64,000 nucleotides of DNA from contig CM071598.1 in NCBI GenBank assembly GCA_036435485.1, forward strand, positions 203,277,148-203,341,147, written 5' to 3'. The notes under the pieces are model-generated. The model did not search any database and had not been told where the DNA came from. It saw nothing but the letters and a program-made list of their open reading frames with translations. Position numbers and translations under genes: made by a program. The DNA is from Saposhnikovia divaricata (taxonomy: Eukaryota > Streptophyta > Magnoliopsida > Apiales > Apiaceae). Below are positions 10,998 through 22,208 of this stretch, in pieces; within the stretch, counting starts at the first letter, position 1, and each line of letters opens with the position of its first letter.

Positions 10998-13900
10998 CCC
11001 TAGTGGACGAGTGAGGTCTCGTGAGGGTTTATAGATGATGTACCCACAGAATCACAAAAGCCACTAATAAACAAGAAACTAACAATATCTACTAATTAAA
11101 CTAACTACTACACTCACATGTCCGAGCCATCTACTTGTAACTAAAATCAAACATATAGAGCTATTCACCTTGTCATCCACTATAACGAGCTAACAACCAA
11201 TTCAAGAATCAAGATAACACACCTTGTGCAAGATGTAACAAAGACATTAAAGATAGAGTGAATGCACTTCAATCGTGAACACTAGACAAGATTATCACAA
11301 AGCATACATGGCTTCGCATTAAGAAGATGAAATTGCATGGTGAAAAATCTCACATCTCTCAATTATGCATCACACAAGTATGGGCTAGAGATTTCACTCA
11401 ACTTCAAGTCTAAATGCATGCGCTCTACTTAACCTTGCATGTTCACCTAAATTCCGGATTGCACCAAAAACAAGGAATTCATAAAATGGGTTGTAATGAG
11501 GCTTGGGTGAAGGTGTGAAAATTTAAGTTCAAGGAAGGTGTAAAAGTCTCGCTAGTTGAGTCAAAATGACGCTTGCTCGCTTCATCCACCAAATTCTCAA
11601 ACTAAAGAGTGTCTTCTCTCATTTACAATTACAAAACACAACCATATTTACCAAGAAAATTGAAACAAAATAAAGTACAAAGATTTATTGCTTTTTTTAA
11701 CTTCTTTTTCTTCTTTTTTTACATCCCCTTTATTATTATTTTTTTAGCAAAGGGAATGCATAACATAAATAAATACTACAAAGAACTTTGAACCACATCT
11801 AGATATACACATCAAACTAGTTCCCACTTACAATAAATAGCATTCTTCCTTTTCACAACATCTCCAAATTCTCATGCTCATCAATCAATTCTTTCCAAGA
11901 CTCAACTAGCTCAACTAGGTCGAGAGTGAAGTATTTGGCTATGACTCATGTATAAAAGGGGAAAGTGACGAAGAAAAATATGGATATAAGCTTCAAATGG
12001 GTAACTAGGGATTATTTTCATGGTTCACAAGCTAAAAAGGCCAAAAAAAAAGGTTATCCTAAATAGAATTTCCTTATTATGGTGCATCCAAGAATGAAGG
12101 TTTAATGCAAGCCCTAGAGCAAAAACACACATAAAGACGGAGAATCACACAAGCAAAAGAAATCATCGTTCAAGACCTCACAAGGTTTAAGTTTTAATAA
12201 CATCTTCTCGGTTTGATTCCATGCATTCTAAGAGATAATCGTCATGTTTACAATTTAATTACAAACATTTAGACTTTTCATGACATTTTAAGAGTGTGTG
12301 TGTGTGCAAAAAAAAGTGCATCAAACTTATAGATTCACATCAAATTGGTAGTGCTAGGCACGAAATAGGAGAAAACAAGGCTACAAGCTCACAATGTCAT
12401 AAATTTTACAACAAGTAAACACGCTCATGACTAAACTTATTTCCCAAATGCAGATAAAACGGATATCAAATGAAACAAAAAAATTACTAATACTAGCTAC
12501 GCATATTATACAAGGTCCTTCCCCCACTTAAAACATGGCATGTCCTCATGCATGACAATAAAAACGAAGTAGAGATATGTGTGAAAGAGAACTCCCCTAA
12601 AAATAAATAACAAGGACCGGGAGCACCACTCATATTTGCGAAAATTTAACTCCGAAGTTGCACGCCGAGAATTGAACTATCGCCACACACCACAATCAAC
12701 TCAACAAAAATAACCGACAAGACCACACCCTTCAAAGCCCTGCAATACACTAATTAAGGAAATAGAAATAAAATAAAAAAATATTTGTTTTTGTTTTTTT
12801 TTAAATAAAATAAAATAACAAACAATTAATAAAAAAAATTAAATAAAAATCAAATCAAATTTAAAACTGAAATAATAATAAAAGCAAAAATCCAATTTAA
12901 AACTAAAACCAAAATAAAATAATTAAAAAAAAGTAAAAAATCAAATTGAGAATTAAAATAAAATAAAATAAAATAACTAACAAATTGATAATAGAATCAA
13001 AATCAAATTCTAAAGTGAAATAAAATTTATTCTTGAATTTATATAAATTACTTAGTTTTAGAAAATCAAAAACTAAAATCAAAATTAAAAAGAATTAAAT
13101 TTTGGTTTTAGGTATTTTTTTTAAAAAAAGATAAAAAGATAATAAAATATAATATAATAAAACACTAACTAATTAAAAATAAATTCAAAAATCAAAATAA
13201 ATTAAATTAAATTCATTTCAGAATTTATATAAAAAATATTTTAGAAAATTAAAAAAATTAAAATCAAAATTAAAATGAAAGAAGTAGTGAATAAAACAAA
13301 ATAAAATAAAATAAAACAAAAAGAACTAACCAATTAATAATAAAACCAAAAATAAAATTTAAAGTAAATATAAATTGATTCTTAAACTTTTATAAAATTA
13401 AAAAAAAAACAAAACAAAACACAAAAAAAAAAACAAAAACTAAACAAAGAAAAAAAACAAAAGGGGGGGGGTTGCGTTTATTAGACACCGGGGAGGGTTG
13501 GGAGCTGTTGTCTATCGAAGGGGATAAAATAGAGAGGGGTGCGAGGCGTGTGATTTGAAGGAGGTGGATAACGGTGGTTGCTGTGTGGCGTTGTGCTGGG
13601 GGAAATAAGGGGGAGGTGGAACGAGGTGCAAAAGGAAAAGTGGGTCGTCGGAGGTAGTGTTGGCGGACAAGGTGGAAGGTGCGCGTGGTTGTTGCAGGTG
13701 TGGTGGACGGGAGCGGTTGGACGGTGGGTTGAAATGGAGAAGAAGGAGACTAGGTGGGAGAGTTGATGGGTGAGAGAAAGGAGAATGGAGGGGGCTGAGG
13801 TTTGTAGGTGGAAATGGAGGGGATGTGGTGTTGTGGATGGAGAAGGAGATGGTAGAAGAAAGTGATTATTTGCAGGCGAAGGGAGTGGAGGTGCGGAGGC

Positions 13901-14605
13901 TGCGCTGTTGGTGAAGACAGGGGAGAAAGAGGGAAGAAAGAGAAGGAGGATTGAGTAAAAAGAAAATGCGATGTGGTATTGTGAAGCAACAGGGGAGAAG
14001 GAGTTGTTTGCTGTGCTTTCTTTTTTTTTAAAAAAAAAAGCTGCACTGCCTGTTCAACAAGTGGGTGGAGGGTTGAAAATTTCCCTCAATTTGAACTAAG
14101 ATATGGACAGACGGGGAAGAAAATTGCACGGCCTGCTGCACGGCGTGTTGCACGGTCAGCACCTCGTACGACAGCCCGTACAGCCCTGAAATTTTATAAA
14201 AATAATAATTATTATTATTTTTTCTTTTTACAAAATCCACATAAATTCCTGAATGCTTGAATAAAATATTAATTCCTGAAAACATGAACAAACACATCAA
14301 GGCAACTGTGGAATAAATATAAAAATCATAAAAATTAGAATTAACGATACTAAATATTATTGAGTGGGGAATTATTATTAATTTTGTTTTTGAAAATCTA
14401 TTATAAAATTCATTAATCACACCACAAAAATACATAATAATTTTTTTTGGTTATTTACTTAAAATTAAAATAGATGAAAATTGGGATCCCCACTCACTAA
14501 TATTTAGATCAATCCTCAAATCCACAATATGCATAACACCATATATATTTGCAAGCGAGGAACAAAATCTAACACACGCATAAAAATATATAAATACATG
14601 CGTAC
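10998..14605 (-). other. Noncoding and low-complexity part of older element
   Basis: No gene is recognised. About 11000-12700 is ordinary AT-rich sequence, with a polypurine-like block near 12526-12545. About 12730-13440 is extremely A-rich, built from AAATAAAA-like runs. About 13450-14030 is strongly purine- and G-rich on the plus strand, so minus-strand translations there give only Ser/Pro/Phe low-complexity peptides. Around 14125-14190 is another group of GC-rich inverted motifs (GCACGGCCTGCTGCACGG, then CGTACGACAGCCCGTAC). Confidence 0.55.
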
Positions 14606-14623
14606 CTTGGGTTGCCTCCCAAA
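14606..14623 (-). other. Variant conserved hairpin in older element
   Basis: The minus strand reads TTTGGGAGGCAACCCAAG, the same motif as in the two other elements with the first stem base changed. It lies downstream of the gag-like ORF, keeping the same gene order. Confidence 0.65.
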
Positions 14624-14674
14624 AAGCGCTTTGTTTATTGTCGTTGGCTCGACTTATTTATACAACTATTCTGA

Positions 14675-15670
14675 CTAATGAGGTGAAAAAACAAATAAAT
14701 GCACATACCTAAGAATCAATAATAAGAATAAGGTGTGCAAATATACCTTTGATCCATAAAAATATAGAAATATTTTTATGATCCCGACATCTTCAAGAGA
14801 CTTTGAAAAAGAAAAGTAGTTAGAAAAATCGTCAGAATAATCATTATAACTACGACTCAAAAATTGTTCCCAAATTGGATCCTTATATACCCAAGCAAAA
14901 ATTTCAACCTCATCAATCTTAAGCTCAAATTCCTTCTCAATTTTAATTGGACATTCATCAATTTTTATCTCATCTACCAATTCATTAAGCAAAAAAGTAT
15001 TTTCTGAATTTGGTAGATTCTCAACGACATCCAATTTATCTTTGTCAAGCTTAGGGCAATCGTCAACTAAACAAGAAAATTCATCATGCACAACATTTTC
15101 ATCAATTACAAAACAAGAATCGTGATTAGTAGGAGAATTGACCTCATCTAATCGACTCACGGTTTCGGCTAGTTGACTCATTTGTTTTTCCAAGTTGGAT
15201 ATGGTTTGAGAAGTGTTCTTTTCCAAGTTGGTTATACTTTGAAAAGTGGTGTTCTGAAATTGGAGGTTGTTTGCTGCCATTTGCTTCATCATTTCTTCAA
15301 GTGATGACAATGTAGATGAAGAAGACCCTTGATGGTCTTGGGAATTATATTGCAGATTATAGCATCGGTTTTCAAAAGCAAGTTGGAGGTTGTTTGCCGC
15401 CATTTATTTTATCATCTCCTCTAATGATGATAAGGAAGATGAAGAAGACCCTTGATGGTCTTGGGAATTATATTGTGGATCATAACATTGATTTTCACAA
15501 GCATATGAATAATCGATGCTAGGAGGGTAAGGAGCATAGCATGAGTTTGTAGAATATAAAGAATTCACCTGATACGCATTAAAATTCTGAAAAGAATTAA
15601 AATCTTGATATCGTTCTTGATCATAGGTGAAATCTTGAGCGTTATTCCAACCTAAATAATTATCCATCAT
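14675..15670 (-). pseudogene. Gag-like ORF of older element with one in-frame UAA
   Basis: The frames 15670-15404 and 15403-14675 are in the same phase, split only by a TAA at 15404-15406. A 123-bp tandem duplication (41 residues, with the core QDHQGSSSS..SLEEM.K.MAANNLQ) lies across this point. In the second copy the equivalent codon is CAA for Gln, so TAA is a C-to-T change. After the duplication follows a helical segment with NLEKQMSQLAETVSRL, the kind of coiled-coil seen in the middle of plant Athila-like gag proteins, then an acidic C-terminal part. No zinc knuckle or protease was seen. The ORF starts about 140 bp after the primer site, as gag should. Confidence 0.6.
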
Positions 15671-15806
15671 CTCCTGAAAGGGTTAGTTCATGTCTATATC
15701 CAATAAACATGAAGATACACCAATAAAAAAGAAAGAACAAAAAAACTATATAAAAATATACAATCTAAAATATAAGAAACAATTAACTCAAAATTAATAT
15801 TGTTGC

Positions 15807-15826
15807 CTTCCCCGGCAGCGGCGCCA
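15807..15826 (-). other. Primer-binding site, tRNA-Asp type, older element
   Basis: The minus strand reads TGGCGCCGCTGCCGGGGAAG next to the LTR edge at 15830. It shares 18 of 20 bases with the nested element's site. It marks this remnant as the same lineage and orientation. Confidence 0.8.
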
Positions 15827-15829
15827 ATT

Positions 15830-17012
15830 TGAAGGTAGTGTTTTTCGTAAGTTCGTTCACAGGGAAGGACTATCAATATTGATTCCAAGTAGATTATCTC
15901 TTACAATTAGAATTGTGGAAAATGGGGGGTTTTGATTTGGTTGTCGTGTTTTATCAAACACCTTGAACACAAGAAATAAATTGCTATAAAAATACAACTA
16001 AATGAATGGCAATCACCCAATTTTACCAACACAACAACACAATGAGCAAATTAACAAGATAAGAAACATTTGACCCAAGGATAATAGCAAATCAAGCACT
16101 TCAACCCAACAAACAAGAATATATCCAACTCTACGTAACCAAGCTAATTGGTGAAGCACACAATTACTTATTTCTCTTCTAAAAACACTAATTTAGTGAA
16201 CATAAATTAGTTCTCTTGATACTAGCAACCAATAGTGAAGCACTACCAATTTAACCAAATCAAGGAATCAATCAAAGAGAGGTTAGGACAAACCCAAGAA
16301 TGAGAAGCTCAACCTAGGTATTTGCACTTAAAGCTTGAGAATTTAGGTAAACTAAACTTGTGCTACTATAATGAATGTACTAACAATTACGGATTAGTAC
16401 AAACAATTAGCAATTGAAATTACAAGAAGGGCAAGATGAAGCAACTTACAAATCTCCAAGCAAAATCATAAACAATACACTCAAGCAATTAAGATAGAAT
16501 GAAGAAGATCTTACTTAAATTGAATGGTTTTAGTACAAGAGATGCTTCCTTGAGCCAAATTATGAAGTTAGTTACTCATAATCAACTACTTCCTACTAAC
16601 CCTAATTATGTTCTTGAAGAGCTAAAAATGAAGAAGAAGAAGTTAGATATGAAGATGTTAGATTAAGTTGTGTTTGGTTACATCTCTTTTTAATACACAG
16701 CAGGGGTCGTACGGCCTGTCGAACGGCCGTACAGTTGCCCGTACAGAAAATCTGCTCCTTTGAACGGCCGTACATCAGCCCGTACGATATAAAATCTTCA
16801 AGATAATACATTAAACACCTCCTGACATCGCGAGCTTTCATCTTCTAACTTCCCTTTTGAATAATCTATGCTTTCCAAGCCCAAAATGAGTCATCTTTTC
16901 AACAATTAGCACGTGGCACTGAAAGATGAAAAACATAGTTAATATCGATAAAACTAAATTCGAAACTAACAAAAAAACAATAGAATAAAAGACAAAACAT
17001 GTATAAAATACA
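15830..17012 (-). repeat. 5' LTR of older element (right edge approximate)
   Basis: The LTR edge TGAAGGTAGTG (plus strand) follows the primer site by three bases. The next bases, GTTCGTTCACAGGGA, resemble the same LTR position in the nested element (GTTCGTTCCCACAGAGA). The right edge is placed near 17012, where CATGTATAAAATACA ends just before a plant-mobile-domain reading frame begins. No second LTR copy was found to confirm it. Confidence 0.45.
16707..16796. repeat. GC-rich inverted motifs in LTR
   Basis: Repeats of GAACGGCCGTACA and GCCCGTAC, with CGTACGGCCTG, form short palindromes (CGTACG, CGGCCG). It is the counterpart of the GC-rich clusters at 339-425 and 3441-3575, but with different sequence. 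Confidence 0.7.
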
Positions 17013-17014
17013 CT

Positions 17015-17430
17015 TTATCGGTGCAGCAGCACTTGCCTATCTATATAGGAATTTATTTGAGGCAAGTGATAAGGATTGCAAGTCCATTTCGGGATGCTTG
17101 ACAATATTGATGCTTTGGGCACGTGAGAGGTTGTGCCCGGGACAACCTATGCTAGCATCTCAAACCGAGTATATATGGCCTAGGGCTTTGGCATGGGTGG
17201 TTGCTCCCGTTGGCCCAGGAAAATCTAAGTACTTCAATGTCCATCATAATATTGATGCATATCGCGGGATGTTCGATAACTTTGATGCACAATGGGTTAA
17301 GTGGAGGTCATATGCTCGCTTCTATCGGCATTTTGATCTTCAATTTCAGTGGGCCCTTATAGCCGGTTTAGCTCATGTGCCCCTTGTGTTTTTTGAAGAT
17401 GTTGAACATCATCAAGATCTATTATTTTAG
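17015..17430 (+). pseudogene. Plant mobile domain (MAIN-like) protein fragment
   Basis: The frame reads GAAALAYLYRNLFEASDK, then SISGCLTILMLWARERL, and later VPLVFFEDVEHHQD. These are successive signatures of the C-terminal half of the plant mobile domain (PMD, PF10536) found in MAIN/MAIL proteins and in TE-borne copies. The fragment begins without its N-terminal half, directly at the presumed LTR edge, and stops at TAG 17428-17430 before the usual ending of the domain. It is therefore a truncated copy, either from a host MAIL-like gene or from a transposon carrying PMD. No introns or partner exons were found nearby. Confidence 0.7.
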
Positions 17431-17863
17431 GTGTGTGTGGACTTTCGTTAACATCTTCATTTTCTACCTCAATCTCAATCTTACTAGGTGTCTTATTATG
17501 AGATTTTAACTTTGAAAAAATGAAAGAAGCCATGGGTTAAATAGAGAGCTGACCTTAAATTCCAAGCTCAATCTTCAAACATCTTAATTTGGGATTGGTA
17601 CTCCAAGCTCAATCTTCAAAATCTTCAAATTTGGGTAAGATTTGACAAATAAACTGAGATTGGTAAAGTAGAAATAGGTGTAGATTAAGTTTGTGATGGT
17701 GTAAAATATATCTCCAAATGATTTAAGATTGGGTATAAACTAAAGAACACTCTTGAAATGATATTTCAAAACATGAAGGGTTGTTTGAGCTGAAATTGGT
17801 GTAGTTCTCGGCTAAGATATATAATAGAGCGGAACAGATTAAGGGTAAAATGGGAATATTTGG
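17431..17863. other. Flank of PMD fragment, no clear gene
   Basis: The minus strand has a 58-codon ORF from ATG at 17533 to about 17360 that runs antisense to the end of the PMD fragment. It is probably accidental. The phrase CCAAGCTCAATCTTCAA occurs twice (about 17559 and 17604), a small local duplication. Nothing else is recognised. Confidence 0.35.
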
Positions 17864-17927
17864 TACGCTATATTATATAGCGTATTACGCTCTATTATAG
17901 AGCGTATACGCTATATTATATAGCGTA
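17864..17927. repeat. Three tandem perfect 21-bp palindromes
   Basis: The units are 17864-17884, 17886-17906 and 17907-17927. Units 1 and 3 are identical, with arms TACGCTATAT and ATATAGCGTA around a single T. Unit 2 has arms TACGCTCTAT and ATAGAGCGTA around T, so both arms changed together and symmetry is kept. It lies about 100 bp left of a long AT array. Confidence 0.93.
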
Positions 17928-18024
17928 ACTCTTGTTCATCCTGACCGTTGACTGGACGTTTTAATGGTATAAGATGGGTTGGTTGGATATATTAAAATAT
18001 CCAACTGTGGCTGGTGACCAGTTT

Positions 18025-19595
<1,571 letters not shown>

Positions 19596-19651
19596 CTAGA
19601 TACTGAGGTCATCAATCCAGCTAAAATCACCCAAGAGAGAGCCATACCTAT
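19596..19651 (-). pseudogene. Last codons of the AP2/ERF-like gene, cut off by the Tat element
   Basis: Skipping the Tat element and one CCTAT copy, the minus-strand frame of the AP2-like gene at 29551-30703 runs on across the joint and ends at TAG 19596-19598 with the residues YGSLLGDFSWIDDLSI. An acidic, aromatic C-terminal end of this kind is plausible for an ERF-type regulator. The call rests on frame continuity over the rejoined target site and on the coding look of the peptide; there is no alignment behind it. Confidence 0.5.
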
Positions 19652-20057
19652 TGTTGGAAGCCCATAGGCCCAATAGGCTATATTGAGCCCATCACTGTAC
19701 ACCTGTGCTAAGCATCCAAGACATAGAGATCCGAATCCAAGACATAGAGATCCCTTGGATTCTTCGGTCCATTCAACAAGTGACACCTCAGAATGTGGGG
19801 TACGGTTGTTCTTTCCTCATCATCTCCTAGGGCCCACATCCGAAGGCTATAAATAGAAGGAAGTAAGCAACAACGAGGGACAATTCATGATCACTACTCA
19901 AGTATTCTCTTTCACAATTTCTTTACGTTTTACCCTACCATTTAAACAACCAGAAAACTTACTCTTACGCCGGAGGTGAATCGAGGGTCAACACCCTCGC
20001 ATTCTTTTGTCTTGCAGGTTGACCGAAGGCCCTACTCGGAAATATCTGGTTCCAACA
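19652..20057 (+). repeat. 5' LTR of Tat element
   Basis: It starts TGTTGGAAGCCC and ends GGTTCCAACA, giving inverted ends TGTTGGAA/TTCCAACA. It contains a short direct repeat (CCAAGACATAGAGATCC twice, about 19708 and 19738) and a TATAAATAGAAGG promoter-like box near 19849. Confidence 0.95.
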
Positions 20058-20059
20058 TT

Positions 20060-20077
20060 TGGCGCCGTCTGTGGGAA
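20060..20077 (+). other. Primer-binding site of Tat element
   Basis: TGGCGCCGTCTGTGGGAA lies two bases inside the 5' LTR, the form commonly seen in Tat-type plant elements. The matching tRNA was not assigned here. Confidence 0.75.
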
Positions 20078-20114
20078 CGTAGAGAGACAATTGTGTTCGA
20101 GTTTATCAAAAATT

Positions 20115-22208
20115 ATGGCAGCTGAAGACACGCCCTTACCAGACGCCAGCACCGTAGCTGGGGACAGCCCCGTCACCCCTACCATCCAGAAAGTCGCCCC
20201 TATGTCCCAGGAAAATCCTTCTGTTGCCCGAAGAACATTGAATTTCGATGAGGAGGGAGACATGCCCACTCCCGAAGAGCAACAAGAGATGCTAATGAAA
20301 TGGAGAGAGCAGCGGAAGACCAAAGGAAAGCAGAAGGAAATAAACGATAAAGAAGCCGAAAGACTAGCTAAGAAAAAGGCAGCTGACCAATTGAAATTAG
20401 AAGCCCTCAAGCTCCAAAGAGAAGAGATTGAGCTACAGGAAAAACTGCTTCGTGAGGCCCTAGAGGCCGAAAATCCAAAAGCCGAAGATGAAAGAGAGAA
20501 GAGAACTAGAAACGACGAAGAAGAATCTTGGAATTCGGAATCGCAATCTAAGAGAGCAAGATCCAAAAACAACTATTCCTCGGATTCTGAAGACGAAGGT
20601 CCTCGCACGGATGACCGAATCCGAAGGCTAGAAAAGGTGATGTTCGGCGAAAGAAAAGTGAGCCATGAGCCTGTGGTGACCATAGACGTGGAACAATACC
20701 GACCCCCGCCAGGGAGACAATTTCCGAAGATGAACGAATTCAACGGAAAAGGGGATCCCGAAGATCATTGCGAGAAATATGAATCGCTCATGACCGGTAT
20801 GGGACACTGTGATGTCATGCTGTGCAAAATATTTAAGACATATCTAAAAGGATCAGCATCAATGTGGTATCGCTCGTTAAGACCCAGGTCTATTGTTTCG
20901 TACGTACAAATCAAAAAGAAATTCATAAGGCACTACTCCCACATGTGCCGAAGAGAAAAAGATACGGAGGCCCTGATCCATTGCAGACAAAGACCAAACG
21001 AAGAATTGGGCGAATACTTGGCCCGATTCAAGGACGAGGCAGGGACGGTAACAAACTTGGACAAAGTCAAGGCTGCCGGGTTCCTCTCGGCCGGACTCGA
21101 TCCCATTAAAGGAAGGAAGCTCCGATCCTCCCTGTACGATGCACCCCCGAAATCCTTGAACGATATATACTTACGAGGAGAAGCTATCCGAAGGAAGTTG
21201 GAATCCATCAACGGATACAAAGATAAGAAAAATGATAAAAGTGATAGGAGAGACGACAAAAAGGACGACCGAAGAGATCGTAGGGATAACAGAAACAGGC
21301 CAAATGACCTAAGGCCCCATAAGGGAACCGAACGAAGAAGAGATAGAGAAAACGCCGTGTTTACACCGCTCAACACTCCAATCTCAAAAATCCTTCATGA
21401 GATTAAAGGAAGGCCTGGATTCACTCGACCACCCAAGATGCGAGCTCCCGAACACCGAAGAAACGAAAATAAGTTCTGCGACTACCATCGTGACAAAGGC
21501 CATAACACCAACGATTGTTTCCATTTAAAGAATCTGATAGAAAGAATGGTCAGGGATGGAGACCTAGCACAATTCATCGGAGATATGAGGGAGAAGCGGG
21601 ACAACAAAGAAAAGAAGGAAGCCGAAATATCGGAAAAATACCGAGGAGAGGTGAAAACCATTTCCGGAGGCACGATTCTTGATCGGAGCAGTAAAACCGC
21701 CCGAAAGAAGTATGCCAGGCAAATCTACAACCTCTATCAATCAAACGCCGCGAAGCAGTCTTTACCCCTATCTTTCACCGAAGACGACTACGAGGACGTA
21801 ATATGGCCACACGAAGACCCACTCGTCATAAACCCAGTCATCGGCGAAAATAAGATTTGGAGGGTGTTGATTGACGAAGGCAGTTCGGTAAACATTTTGT
21901 ACCACCGAACATACTGCAAGATGAATCTTGGGGGAGAAGAATTGGAACCCTGCCATGAAGCACCATTGTACGGTTTTGGAAATCAGCCCATACCAATTGA
22001 AGGAACGATCACTCTCTCCGTCTTACTAGGAAAAGCACCGTACACTGTAACGAAGGAAGCAAAATTCTACGTGGTTCGGGTTGACAGCCCATACAATGGA
22101 ATCCTCGGGAGGCCAGCTTTATCTTCATTTCAAGCTGTCTCCTCCATACCGCATCTAAAGTTAAAGTTTCCTACCGAGAACGGAGTCGGAGAAATGAGAG
22201 GAGACTAG
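20115..22208 (+). CDS. Gag-protease polyprotein part
   Basis: The start is the ATG at 20115 (MAAEDTPLP); an upstream in-frame start at 20007 would lie inside the LTR. The N-terminal third is a charged, Lys/Glu-rich coiled-coil. The capsid-like retrotransposon gag domain follows near 20690-21180 (KGSASMWYRSL, IRHYSHMCRREKDTEAL, RPNEELGEYLARFKDEA). Then come an Arg/Asp-rich linker and the zinc-binding segment CDYHRDKGHNTNDC near 21478. The aspartic protease has the active-site region VLIDEGSSVNILYH near 21866, where the usual DxGSS appears as DEGSS. The frame ends with TAG 22206-22208, but pol follows in the same frame with no other stop. The product would build the particle and cleave the polyprotein. 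Confidence 0.92.
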   Translation: MAAEDTPLPDASTVAGDSPVTPTIQKVAPMSQENPSVARRTLNFDEEGDMPTPEEQQEMLMKWREQRKTKGKQKEINDKEAERLAKKKAADQLKLEALKLQREEIELQEKLLREALEAENPKAEDEREKRTRNDEEESWNSESQSKRARSKNNYSSDSEDEGPRTDDRIRRLEKVMFGERKVSHEPVVTIDVEQYRPPPGRQFPKMNEFNGKGDPEDHCEKYESLMTGMGHCDVMLCKIFKTYLKGSASMWYRSLRPRSIVSYVQIKKKFIRHYSHMCRREKDTEALIHCRQRPNEELGEYLARFKDEAGTVTNLDKVKAAGFLSAGLDPIKGRKLRSSLYDAPPKSLNDIYLRGEAIRRKLESINGYKDKKNDKSDRRDDKKDDRRDRRDNRNRPNDLRPHKGTERRRDRENAVFTPLNTPISKILHEIKGRPGFTRPPKMRAPEHRRNENKFCDYHRDKGHNTNDCFHLKNLIERMVRDGDLAQFIGDMREKRDNKEKKEAEISEKYRGEVKTISGGTILDRSSKTARKKYARQIYNLYQSNAAKQSLPLSFTEDDYEDVIWPHEDPLVINPVIGENKIWRVLIDEGSSVNILYHRTYCKMNLGGEELEPCHEAPLYGFGNQPIPIEGTITLSVLLGKAPYTVTKEAKFYVVRVDSPYNGILGRPALSSFQAVSSIPHLKLKFPTENGVGEMRGD
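22206..22208 (+). other. In-frame UAG between gag-protease and RT
   Basis: GGAGAC-TAG-AAAGCC lies in one uninterrupted frame from 20115 to 25601. Related plant elements carry a Gln codon at this place (GDQ followed by a basic segment), so CAG to TAG is likely. It could act as a readthrough site controlling the gag to pol ratio or be a simple nonsense mutation. The sequence alone does not decide. Confidence 0.85.

Larger units (their letters stand above)
10998..17012 (-). mobile_element. Older minus-strand Athila-like element, 5' part
   Basis: The outer plus-strand element ends at 10997 and the flank starts with CCCTAGTGGACGAG, a block present near 4137 in the nested element. The flank is therefore also minus-strand family DNA. 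Moving right the minus-strand features are noncoding DNA, the conserved hairpin (14606-14623), a gag-like ORF (15670 to 14675), a primer site (15807-15826) and the 5' LTR from 15830. No polymerase genes are present. A CCCCCACTTAAAA block at 12531 resembles a polypurine tract in reverse complement, so two fused remnants are possible instead of one. The right LTR edge is approximate. Confidence 0.55.

Noticed and set aside
13750..14046. Ser/Pro/Phe-rich minus-strand ORF
   Set aside because: It comes from a purine-rich low-complexity stretch on the other strand and is not protein-like.
17360..17533. Minus-strand 58-codon ORF beginning MASFIFSKL
   Set aside because: It runs antisense to the plant mobile domain, whose plus-strand reading matches the family better; probably chance.
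19988..20572. Ser-rich minus-strand ORF antisense to gag
   Set aside because: It is the shadow of the Lys/Glu-rich gag N-terminus.
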